Below are positions 10,423 through 17,745 of a DNA stretch of 64,000 nucleotides, piece after piece. A model generated the notes under the pieces. That model was given only the letters and a program-made list of their open reading frames with translations. It was not told where the DNA came from and did not search any database. How positions within the stretch are numbered: position 1 is the first letter of the stretch; every line of letters starts with the position of its first letter. Position numbers and translations under genes: made by a program. The stretch covers positions 310,001-374,000 of the forward strand of contig NZ_FLKH01000012.1 in NCBI RefSeq assembly GCF_900086715.1, in the 5' to 3' direction. Source of the DNA: Gracilibacillus timonensis (GTDB lineage Bacteria; Bacillota; Bacilli; Bacillales; Amphibacillaceae).

Positions 10423-10712
10423 TAGATTTTCTCATCCTCAGTAAGTGTCAGGGTAAAAGGATAGATCATGAGAACAATGAGAGCACTAATGATCAGATAA
10501 CTGATTGCCCATCTAGCAGGCACATCAAACAAAAGCAGCACCAGAGCCATCGATGGAATGATCGATAAGAAGAAGCTGTATGTTCTTGTCTTTCTGGTGG
10601 GGAATTGTTTTTGATGACAAATTGGACAACATAAGCCGTGGTCAAAGGTCATCCAAGCCTTCATAGTCTGCTTCCAATTCCATTTGCTTTGGCACGAGGG
10701 ACAGGTAGGCAT
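10419..10712 (-). CDS. Small membrane protein with two CxxC zinc-ribbon knuckles (cxxc_20_cxxc type)
   Basis: 97 aa. The N-terminus reads CPSC, then about 20 residues later CPIC, the arrangement of the small Bacillales cxxc_20_cxxc proteins. Two membrane segments follow at about residues 45-62 and 66-88. GGAG is well placed upstream of the ATG. Its function is not known; metal binding is inferred from the cysteines. Confidence 0.75.
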   Translation of the reverse strand: MPTCPSCQSKWNWKQTMKAWMTFDHGLCCPICHQKQFPTRKTRTYSFFLSIIPSMALVLLLFDVPARWAISYLIISALIVLMIYPFTLTLTEDEKIY

Positions 10713-10811
10713 GATGAGGCACTCCTTTTTCCTTATTTTATCAAGTATATGAAAAAAAGAACGAAAAGTCTAATGAAAATGCCGGAATGACGGCAAGTAG
10801 GAGGGGTCAAT

Positions 10812-11390
10812 TTGTCGAGTGATGCGTACGGTCATATCGTGATTTTGAATGGACCGCCACGTTCGGGGAAGTCATCGATTGTAGAAGAAATACAAGCCAC
10901 TTTTCCAGGGGTATGGCTTAATATTGGTGTGGATCATTATATGAAAATGATCCCTCAGCAATTTCAACCAGGCATCGGCTTGCGTCCTGGAGGCGAACGA
11001 CCGGATTTGGAAGAGACTATTGTGCAAATGTATCAAGGGTTATATCAATCGATTGCTGCCCATAGCCGTCTCGGTTTGAATGTGGTGGTAGACGTTGGTC
11101 ATCATGATTTTTATTCGCAAAAGCGTGACATCTTTTCATGTTGTCGGGCAATTTTGCAAGGGCTTCCTGTGTTGTTGGTAGGGATTCATTGCCCGATTGA
11201 TATCATTATGAAGCGCAGGTTAGCTACATGGGGTGCTGGTTATCAAGAAGATGGGACGATCCCATTACCTGTACAGCGCTGGCAGCATGCAGTTCACGAC
11301 GGACATTCGTATGATGTAGAGATCGATACTTCTGTGTCCAGTCCGGCGCAATCGGCAGCGTTGATTGAGGAAAAGCTTCGGTCTTTATAG
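10812..11390 (+). CDS. P-loop phosphotransferase resembling chloramphenicol 3-O-phosphotransferase
   Basis: 192 aa. The Walker A motif is LNGPPRSGKSS near residue 16. The segments WLNIGVDHYMKMIP and GLNVVVDVGHHD match the acceptor-site layout of the CPT-like family. TTG start behind TAGGAGGGG. In the characterised Streptomyces enzyme this fold phosphorylates chloramphenicol, but most genomic homologues have no proven substrate, so resistance should not be assumed. It stands alone, 60 bases before the mtnU-like gene. Confidence 0.7.
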   Translation: MSSDAYGHIVILNGPPRSGKSSIVEEIQATFPGVWLNIGVDHYMKMIPQQFQPGIGLRPGGERPDLEETIVQMYQGLYQSIAAHSRLGLNVVVDVGHHDFYSQKRDIFSCCRAILQGLPVLLVGIHCPIDIIMKRRLATWGAGYQEDGTIPLPVQRWQHAVHDGHSYDVEIDTSVSSPAQSAALIEEKLRSL

Positions 11391-11468
11391 TGGGAATCAC
11401 GCTTTATTCGCGTAATGGCCGCCGATGCTTTACAATAAAGAAAAGAGACAAAAGTGGGGTGCAGGCAA

Positions 11469-12260
11469 ATGAAATATGCCATTTATCAAATGGATGTGAT
11501 GGTGGCAGATCCTTCAGCCAATCGAGCAAAAATAACAAAGTGGATTGAGGCACAAATGGTGCAAGACAATCCGGATGTACTGGTGCTTCCAGAAATGTGG
11601 AATACAGGTTATGCCTTGGATCAATTGGAAGAAATCGCTGACCAAAACGGAGAAATTACGATTCCATTTTTAAGCTCCATGGCTCGCGATTTTCAGGTGA
11701 ATATTATAGGTGGATCGATTGCCAATCAAAAGAAGAAAGGTATCTATAATACTGCTTATGTCTTCAATCGAGCTGGTGAGCTTATCTATGAATATGACAA
11801 GATGCACCTTGTACCCATGTTGGATGAACCGATCTATTTGCAAGGTGGTGAACGCAAGGGACGGGTCTTTGCATTAGATGGTGTCAAGATGGGTCTGGCT
11901 ATTTGTTATGACCTGCGTTTTCCAGAATTGTTAAGGGACTTGGCCTTACAAAAGGCGGAAGTGATTCATGTCGTGGCACAATGGCCGGCTGCGCGAAAAG
12001 ATCACTGGCGTTATCTTCTGCATGCACGAGCAATCGAGAATCAATGTTTTATGATGGCAGCCAATAGCAGCGGCAGTTGTAATGACACCCAGTTTGCTGG
12101 TGATTCCTTGGTGATTAATCCAGCCGGTGTATTAGTAGAGAAAGGTGCCAGTGAAACAGAAGCTACGATCAAAGCAGCCATCGACCTGGAAGAAGTGGCA
12201 ACTATGAGAAAAAATATTCCTGTGTTTGACAGCAGGGTACCTGAACTGTATGGAGAGTGA
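11469..12260 (+). CDS. mtnU: Carbon-nitrogen hydrolase, probable omega-amidase (MtnU-like)
   Basis: Nitrilase-superfamily amidase. The Glu-Lys-Cys triad is visible: Glu in VLPEMWNTGY, Lys in YDKMHLVP, Cys in LAICYDLRFPE. The likely role is hydrolysis of 2-oxoglutaramate or alpha-ketoglutaramate-type amides left by glutamine transaminases. It is followed 5 bases later by an aminotransferase, the mtnU-mtnE order of Bacillus methionine salvage. ATG at 11469 follows GGGGTGCAGG; the GTG at 11454 is less likely. The other mtn genes are not in this window. Confidence 0.85.
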   Translation: MKYAIYQMDVMVADPSANRAKITKWIEAQMVQDNPDVLVLPEMWNTGYALDQLEEIADQNGEITIPFLSSMARDFQVNIIGGSIANQKKKGIYNTAYVFNRAGELIYEYDKMHLVPMLDEPIYLQGGERKGRVFALDGVKMGLAICYDLRFPELLRDLALQKAEVIHVVAQWPAARKDHWRYLLHARAIENQCFMMAANSSGSCNDTQFAGDSLVINPAGVLVEKGASETEATIKAAIDLEEVATMRKNIPVFDSRVPELYGE

Positions 12261-12265
12261 AGTAA

Positions 12266-13438
12266 ATGATCGAGTTTGAATATGCAGCGGCATTAAAACG
12301 ATTGCCGGAACAATTTTTTGCTCAATTAGTTAAAAAAACGCAAAACTTAATCCAACAAGGGCACGATGTCATTAATCTGGGACAAGGCAATCCCGATTTG
12401 CCTACACCCGATTTTATTGTGGAGGCTTTACAGCGGGCTGCCACTCATCGCAAATTTCATAAATATGCCCCTTTTCAAGGATTTCCCTTTTTAAAAGAAG
12501 CGATTGCCGATTTTTATCAGCGAGAATATGGGGTAGAGGTGGATCCGAAGACAGAGGTGGCCATTTTATTTGGTTCCAAGACAGGTTTGGTGGAAATAAG
12601 CCAATGCCTGTTAAACGCTGGTGATAAAGTGTTAGTTCCTGATCCTGGTTATCCTGATTATATGTCTGGTATTAGCTTAGCGGGTGCTGAAGCGGTTTAT
12701 ATGCCTCTAAAAGCGGAGAGACAATTTCTTCCGAATTATCAGCAAATGGCCGCCACTGATTTAGAGCAGGCCAAGCTAATGTTTTTGAATTACCCCAATA
12801 ATCCTACGGCAGCTACTGCGACAAAAGCGTTTTTTGATGAAACGATCGAGGTAGCTAAGCGGCATCACATTTGTGTTGTCCATGACTTTGCTTACGGCTC
12901 GATTGGGTTTGAAGACAGCAAACCGCAAAGTTTCCTGCAATCAGAAGGTGCAAAAGAGGTTGGGGTGGAGATGTATACCCTTTCGAAGTCGTTTAATATG
13001 GCGGGATGGCGTGTTGCCTTTGCAATCGGTAACCCATCAGTAATCAAGGCATTGGAATTGATACAGGATCATTATTATGTCAGCCTTTTTGGTGCCATTC
13101 AGATGGCCGCTAAAGAGGCATTAGACCATGGTCAAACAGCCATGGAACAGTTGAATCGAACCTATCGGGAACGCAGGGATACCTTTTTACAGGCAGCTGA
13201 AGCGATAGGCTGGAAAGGTGGAACAGCTCAGGGCTCCTTTTTCGTATGGATGCCCGTGCCTAAAGGCTATGGCTCCGAAGCATTTGCTGACTTACTGCTG
13301 GAAGAAGCACATGTGGTTGTCGCACCTGGTAATGGTTTTGGTGAAACAGGTGAAGGGTTTGTGCGGATAGGTTTATTGGATGAACCCCACCGATTACAAG
13401 AAGCCTGTCAAAGAGTTGGGGCATTATCCGTGTTTTAA
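12266..13438 (+). CDS. mtnE: PLP-dependent aminotransferase, MtnE-like
   Basis: Fold-type I aminotransferase of the aspartate family. The PLP lysine lies in TLSKSFNMAGWRV near residue 240. NYPNNPTAA holds the conserved Asn and FVRIGLL the carboxylate-binding Arg. 390 aa. Next to an omega-amidase it probably uses glutamine as amino donor, for example on 2-keto-4-methylthiobutyrate, with the amidase removing the product. Sequence alone cannot exclude another keto-acid substrate. Confidence 0.85.
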   Translation: MIEFEYAAALKRLPEQFFAQLVKKTQNLIQQGHDVINLGQGNPDLPTPDFIVEALQRAATHRKFHKYAPFQGFPFLKEAIADFYQREYGVEVDPKTEVAILFGSKTGLVEISQCLLNAGDKVLVPDPGYPDYMSGISLAGAEAVYMPLKAERQFLPNYQQMAATDLEQAKLMFLNYPNNPTAATATKAFFDETIEVAKRHHICVVHDFAYGSIGFEDSKPQSFLQSEGAKEVGVEMYTLSKSFNMAGWRVAFAIGNPSVIKALELIQDHYYVSLFGAIQMAAKEALDHGQTAMEQLNRTYRERRDTFLQAAEAIGWKGGTAQGSFFVWMPVPKGYGSEAFADLLLEEAHVVVAPGNGFGETGEGFVRIGLLDEPHRLQEACQRVGALSVF

Positions 13439-13456
13439 ATAGAAAGGGAGTATACG

Positions 13457-13744
13457 ATGGGGATTTTCTTTGAGAATGATAAACGCATCAAATATCCGAA
13501 GCCAAAAGCTTTGCTGGCGGTTCAATTAATCACTGCCATGGCAATGGTCGGTTTTTTAATCTATGGTATAATACAAGAATTTGATCCGATTTACGTAGGG
13601 TTAGCTAATCTGCTTCTTGTCGTGACGTTGATAATAGATAATATCTATTACTATCAAAAAACAAAAGTATGGGATAAAAAATCGTGGCTTGTTATCATTG
13701 TATTTGGACTGTTGGCTTTATCGCTATTGTTGTCTGCTTATTAA
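13457..13744 (+). CDS. Small three-helix membrane protein, unknown function
   Basis: 95 aa. Three hydrophobic helices at about residues 20-40, 46-64 and 75-94 with a short basic N-terminus (DKRIKYPKPK). AAAGGGAG precedes the ATG. It follows the mtnE-like gene by 18 bases and may be its operon partner. I recognise no family. Confidence 0.6.
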   Translation: MGIFFENDKRIKYPKPKALLAVQLITAMAMVGFLIYGIIQEFDPIYVGLANLLLVVTLIIDNIYYYQKTKVWDKKSWLVIIVFGLLALSLLLSAY

Positions 13745-13774
13745 TGGATAATGGCAAACAAGCCGATCTACCTG

Positions 13775-14680
13775 TTATCCACTCGGCATCATCGTGAATT
13801 TTCCCTTGCCTTGTTGTTTTGCTTGATAAAGCCCCTCATCTGCTATTTGCAATAATTTTTTTAATGACTGTTTATTTTGATAATGGACAATGCCAATACT
13901 GACTGATATATCGATAGCAGGTGAGAAATCACTCCATTCAGACAAGGAAGCAATGATGGCTTGGGCACAGGTACGAGAAAAAGACTCATTCGGTGACCCA
14001 GGCAGAATGATAATAAACTCATCCCCGCCCAAACGGAATAGCCTATCTTGCTCACGCAGGTTCTGCTCTAAGCGGCGGGTTACCTCGATTAAGATTTCGT
14101 CCCCAGCAGCATGTCCATAACAATCATTTACCTCTTTAAAACCATCTAAATCAATCGATAGCAAGGTACCTTTGATGGAGGCCTTTTCAAAATACTCGTG
14201 CAAATAACGACGGTTGTAGGTTTTGGTCAACATATCTTGTTTGGCTTGTTTTTCTAGTTCCATTAGATGGGCAAAGAGCCGCGAAAACTTTTCTAACACT
14301 TCCATCGTGTGATGATCAAATTGCCCGGGCTTGAGGTTGATGGCACATAATGATCCAAATAGGCTTCCATCTTGATAATAAATTGGCACGCCTGCATAAG
14401 AGCGGAATGCCAACTGTTTGGTGAATGGCAAGCTCTTGGTTTTGCGATTTGCTGCGGTATTTTTGATCATAACAGGTGCTTTCGTGATAAATACTTGATG
14501 ACAGTATGTTTCTGATAAGGCAATCGGTTTATTTTCATAAGCTTTTAAGTTGGTATCACCCTGATCGAGAATGCGTAATAAGGTAAAAGTATCTCCGTCG
14601 ATACGCCCGATATATAGCTGATTATCAGGCAGTGCATTGTTCACAAGTTCCAGCAAGTTATCCAAAGCATTTCCTTCCAT
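13775..14680 (-). CDS. Diguanylate cyclase with N-terminal GAF domain
   Basis: Predicted to make cyclic di-GMP. The N-terminal half (about 1-145) is a GAF-type sensor domain with YCHQVFITKAPVMI and FRSYAGVPIYY. The C-terminal GGDEF domain has an intact active site, RLGGDEFIIIL. RxxD (REQD) lies exactly five residues upstream, so the product-inhibition I-site is present. No membrane segment, so cytoplasmic. The ATG at 14680 has GGAGG 5-6 bases upstream; a reading from 14722 lacks a site. Monocistronic. Confidence 0.9.
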   Translation of the reverse strand: MEGNALDNLLELVNNALPDNQLYIGRIDGDTFTLLRILDQGDTNLKAYENKPIALSETYCHQVFITKAPVMIKNTAANRKTKSLPFTKQLAFRSYAGVPIYYQDGSLFGSLCAINLKPGQFDHHTMEVLEKFSRLFAHLMELEKQAKQDMLTKTYNRRYLHEYFEKASIKGTLLSIDLDGFKEVNDCYGHAAGDEILIEVTRRLEQNLREQDRLFRLGGDEFIIILPGSPNESFSRTCAQAIIASLSEWSDFSPAIDISVSIGIVHYQNKQSLKKLLQIADEGLYQAKQQGKGKFTMMPSG

Positions 14681-15037
14681 AATAACCTCCAGGCTAAATA
14701 ATAGGAGTTTAAGCGTGGTCATAAAGCATGATATACCCTTATTATAATAGACGAAACAACGGTAAACAATAACTATTCATGGACAAAATCATGCAGGTGC
14801 CAACATGAAAAGCGATTCTTTGACAATTTCTTTCGTTTTTAATGCGTTGGAAAGCCAACTTATAGCGAATCATATCTAATGAATAGGAGCTGCTACTATG
14901 GAGAAATCATCCCATAACTATAATAAAATGAAAAACTCCAAACTGATCGTGTTGATAGGGGATTGCCGCTTTGAATAGGCTTTTGATTTCTTATTATCTT
15001 ATTATTTTGAGATGCAGAGTATGGGAAACATGTTGTA
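14681..15037. other. Intergenic stretch with a doubtful 26-codon frame
   Basis: Holds the promoter side of the diguanylate cyclase gene and the 3' side of the DUF2269-like gene. A 26-codon plus-strand frame at 14898-14978 has AGGAG seven bases before its ATG and would encode a Lys/Asn-rich peptide with an internal LIVLIGD. I cannot support it further. Nothing else stands out. Confidence 0.3.
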
Positions 15038-15490
15038 TCAGAATGGCTTGAGTACCATCAACAGTATAATGACAAGCAAGAGCGCGTTGACAGCGTACTC
15101 GACTCGTAATAGTCTGTTCCTCAACTCATGATAATAAGCTGGCGTCTCCGTTAAGGTTTGATCCGCCAGCATCTGTCTGATGGGGGCAGAGATCTTTCGC
15201 AAAAGGGTAGCGCCTAAGATAAGCACGAGGAGATACAGGACAAGGCTCGTTAGATACCAGCCTTGTTGAAAAAGAGAAGGGGTTATAACACCTAACAGTA
15301 ATCCAGACAACAATAATAGAGCTCCTCCGACTTGGATGAAATGATGCAGACGACGCTTGACCGTGAAGGCAAAACGAATATCTGTCATGGTATGGGCATG
15401 CTTCACGATGGTTGTTAGCACAAAACCTGGCCCAATCCCGATGATAGCCGATATAATATGAATCAATATCAGGATGTTGTAGAACGTCAT
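15038..15490 (-). CDS. DUF2269-like integral membrane protein
   Basis: 150 aa with four hydrophobic helices (about 4-28, 45-65, 73-95, 128-148). The opening HIISAIIGIGPGF and the RRLHHF region resemble the DUF2269 family of predicted membrane proteins. GGAGGG lies upstream of two consecutive ATGs; the second is chosen for spacing. It follows the exporter-like gene by 45 bases, so both probably share the attenuated transcript. Confidence 0.65.
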   Translation of the reverse strand: MTFYNILILIHIISAIIGIGPGFVLTTIVKHAHTMTDIRFAFTVKRRLHHFIQVGGALLLLSGLLLGVITPSLFQQGWYLTSLVLYLLVLILGATLLRKISAPIRQMLADQTLTETPAYYHELRNRLLRVEYAVNALLLVIILLMVLKPF

Positions 15491-15535
15491 CATTATGCCC
15501 TCCATTAGTAAAGTAATTAACAAATATTTCTGATG

Positions 15536-15967
15536 TTATGTCTGGACAAACAGGTCGAACCCTAATGCTGTTACGAGTCCGAAGACGAGGGACCAGCCTG
15601 CTATACTGATGATGGACCAAGTCATGGTTGCCTGTTTGCTAGCACCTAAGGTCATCCCGATAAAAGCGGCTATATGAGAACCAATTAAGATGGGCCCCAG
15701 TAATAACATACCTGGCAATCCATATTTATCCCAAAGTTTACGAGCTCGTGCGGAACGTTTCGAATTGTTATTTTGTTTTTTCATCAGCCATTGCTTCAAT
15801 TTATCAAAGCCAATAATTAAAGGGAAGATAGTGATCATATTGCCAATAAAGGCCACTAAAACCACTAGCACAGGGTTTAACCCGGTCACAATCGCTACCG
15901 GTATAACCAAAGCGATCTCCAGCCAGGGAATCGCTGCACCTAATAATACAAGCAAGTACTCGATCAT
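15536..15967 (-). CDS. Small multidrug export family protein (PF06695-like)
   Basis: 143 aa membrane protein. Four to five hydrophobic segments, with AAIPWLEIALVIPVAI and KYGLPGMLLLGPILIGSH typical of the small multi-drug export family. The substrate is not known despite the family name. AGGAGG precedes the ATG and overlaps the stop codon of the leader peptide described separately, so translation should be coupled to it. Confidence 0.75.
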   Translation of the reverse strand: MIEYLLVLLGAAIPWLEIALVIPVAIVTGLNPVLVVLVAFIGNMITIFPLIIGFDKLKQWLMKKQNNNSKRSARARKLWDKYGLPGMLLLGPILIGSHIAAFIGMTLGASKQATMTWSIISIAGWSLVFGLVTALGFDLFVQT

Positions 15968-15981
15968 ATAGAAAATCCTCC

Positions 15982-16041
15982 TTATGTTCCAATAGATAAA
16001 AAAAGAAGGCTATCACCACGGTATGGCAATAGCTCGGGCAT
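15982..16041 (-). CDS. Leader peptide MPELLPYRGDSLLFLSIGT upstream of the exporter-like gene
   Basis: A 19-codon frame starts 6-9 bases after the predicted transcription start, so it would be nearly leaderless with no ribosome site. Codons 3-10 lie in a terminator hairpin and codons 12-15 in its U-run. Its TAA shares a base with the AGGAGG of the next gene (TAAGGAGG). Ribosomes in the peptide would open the hairpin. I do not recognise this peptide. The geometry is seen directly; a regulatory role is inferred. Confidence 0.55.
   Translation of the reverse strand: MPELLPYRGDSLLFLSIGT
15998..16033 (-). terminator. Attenuator hairpin inside the leader frame
   Basis: On the minus strand GCTATTGCCA pairs with TGGTGATAGC (10 positions, two wobble pairs) around a 5-base loop, then CTTC and seven T. 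It lies between the promoter and the structural gene, so it would stop transcription before the exporter-like gene unless prevented from folding. Confidence 0.65.
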
Positions 16042-16054
16042 TCAGACAATATCT

Positions 16055-16063
16055 ATTATAGCA
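16055..16063 (-). promoter_or_regulatory. Extended -10 promoter TGCTATAAT
   Basis: A perfect extended -10 on the minus strand. No good -35 at standard spacing. The predicted start near 16047-16050 leaves only 6-9 bases before the leader-peptide ATG. Confidence 0.55.
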
Positions 16064-16114
16064 CAAAATCAATTATTCAACACTTACTCACTATATGCAA
16101 CGAATGCCAACTGA

Positions 16115-16558
16115 CTAGGAAGTAACAGCTACTCGGCTAGTCAAACGATCGCAAAATGTATCACATTTGCTGATATCCCCTTTTTGGGGAGTGAGTTCCA
16201 CCTTCAGCGTGACCGCTAGGTTGCTTTGGGCATAGAGCATATCACGGAAAAGATCGACAGCACCGCAGAAGCTGGCAAAGAAACTGTCACCAGTGCCAAA
16301 TACACCAGTTGTTATCTGTTGGACATCTTCATCTTCAAATGCCTCAAATAGCTCTTCCATCTCCATTGGCAGCTCCCCGTTATCCCAAGAATACGTACCG
16401 ACCGCAATGATGTCATAATCCGTTAGTTGAGCGGGATTAAAATCATCTACGGGGATTAGGTCGGTTACCACGCCGCGTTTTTCCATATGTTCATGAATCA
16501 TTTCTGCTAATGTCGCTGTATTGCCAGTAACTGATGTATAAATAACTGCAGCCTTCAT
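16115..16558 (-). CDS. Flavodoxin in the ribonucleotide reductase operon
   Basis: 147 aa short-chain flavodoxin. The FMN phosphate loop is YTSVTGNTATLAE near the N-terminus and the isoalloxazine loop is VGTYSWDNGELP. AGGAGG precedes the ATG and the gap to nrdB is 18 bases, so it belongs to the nrd operon. In class Ib systems the flavodoxin-like NrdI activates the metallocofactor; this protein looks like a true flavodoxin, so an equivalent role is inference. Confidence 0.85.
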   Translation of the reverse strand: MKAAVIYTSVTGNTATLAEMIHEHMEKRGVVTDLIPVDDFNPAQLTDYDIIAVGTYSWDNGELPMEMEELFEAFEDEDVQQITTGVFGTGDSFFASFCGAVDLFRDMLYAQSNLAVTLKVELTPQKGDISKCDTFCDRLTSRVAVTS

Positions 16559-16576
16559 ACAGCAACACCTCCTTTA

Positions 16577-17626
16577 TTATAATTCATCAAATCCATTGGA
16601 AGAAGAAACTTTTGTATACGTTCTTGATTTTTGTTCAAAGAAATCTGATTTTGTTTCATTCATCATTTCATCACTAAACACATGAATCCACTGCATAGGA
16701 TTTTCTTGATCTGGATAATAGTTATCTAAACCAATTTGACGACATCGTTTGTTGGCTAAATATTCGACATAACCATGGAATTCGTCCAGGTCAATCCCTT
16801 CGATATCCTTTAGAATGTAATCTGCCCATTCCTTCTCTAGCTCTACCGCTCGATTGATTGTATCATAGGCATACTGGATATTTTCGGGTGTATTTAGTTC
16901 TGGATTTTCGGTCAATAAAATACGAACAAACTGTGCGACAAAATAGGCATGCTGCATCTCATCACGCTGAATATAGCTAATCATGGTGCTTGTTTTTAAC
17001 ATTTTTTGCTGCCGTGCAAGATGATAGAAGAAGGCAAAACCAGCGTAAAAATAAATACCCTCCAGATTAATCGAATTAATCGCTAATTCAAATAAACGCT
17101 GTGGCGTAGGTTGCTCCCGGAATGCCTCATAACTATCTAAGATTAATTGGTTTCTTTTCTGGACAATTGGATCCTCTTTTGCTTGATTAAACCGTTTGTT
17201 TTGCTCGCTGATAGGGACTAAAGAACTCAAAATATAAGAATACGATTCGTTGTGTACCGCTTCTTGTTGTGAGATAACCGCAAAAATTGCCTTAAAGCTG
17301 GAATCAGTTACATAGTCCATGACATGTGACATGGTTGGTGTTTGCAAGCTATCTAAAGAAGCAAGTTGTGTATTAATACGTAAGAAAACATCTTTTTCGA
17401 TATCAGTTAGGTTATCCCATTGCTTGATATCATCTTGCATATTGATTTCTTGTGCCTTCCAAAAGTTCGCCAGTAATGTTTGATATAAGTCATACATTTG
17501 TGGATAGGCGATATCATTCCAATTAAGTACACCAGAAGATTCGCCATTGATAATACCAGTTGATTTATTGGGATGAGTTGGATTTAATAGTTTTATTCTG
17601 TTTAGGGTTTGATCCACTTGTGTCAT
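16577..17626 (-). CDS. nrdB: Class I ribonucleotide reductase beta subunit
   Basis: 349 aa radical-generating subunit. All family metal ligands can be placed: Asp in ASLDSLQ, Glu and His in QQEAVHNESY, Glu in INLEGIYFY, Glu and His in RDEMQHAYF. The radical tyrosine position is filled (NESYSY), so it is not a tyrosine-less subclass. The ATG at 17626 is 11 bases after AGGAGG; the ATG at 17635 is too close to it. Second gene of nrdA-nrdB-flavodoxin. Confidence 0.92.
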   Translation of the reverse strand: MTQVDQTLNRIKLLNPTHPNKSTGIINGESSGVLNWNDIAYPQMYDLYQTLLANFWKAQEINMQDDIKQWDNLTDIEKDVFLRINTQLASLDSLQTPTMSHVMDYVTDSSFKAIFAVISQQEAVHNESYSYILSSLVPISEQNKRFNQAKEDPIVQKRNQLILDSYEAFREQPTPQRLFELAINSINLEGIYFYAGFAFFYHLARQQKMLKTSTMISYIQRDEMQHAYFVAQFVRILLTENPELNTPENIQYAYDTINRAVELEKEWADYILKDIEGIDLDEFHGYVEYLANKRCRQIGLDNYYPDQENPMQWIHVFSDEMMNETKSDFFEQKSRTYTKVSSSNGFDEL

Positions 17627-17745
17627 GCTACCCATATCCTCCTTTATTACATGCAAGCAGTGAGCCCAGTGTAAACGACTGTGTAAATATTCCGATCCGT
17701 TTTGCTTGGTCTCACCGCTTGTGTTTTCAATTGTGTCTCGATCGA

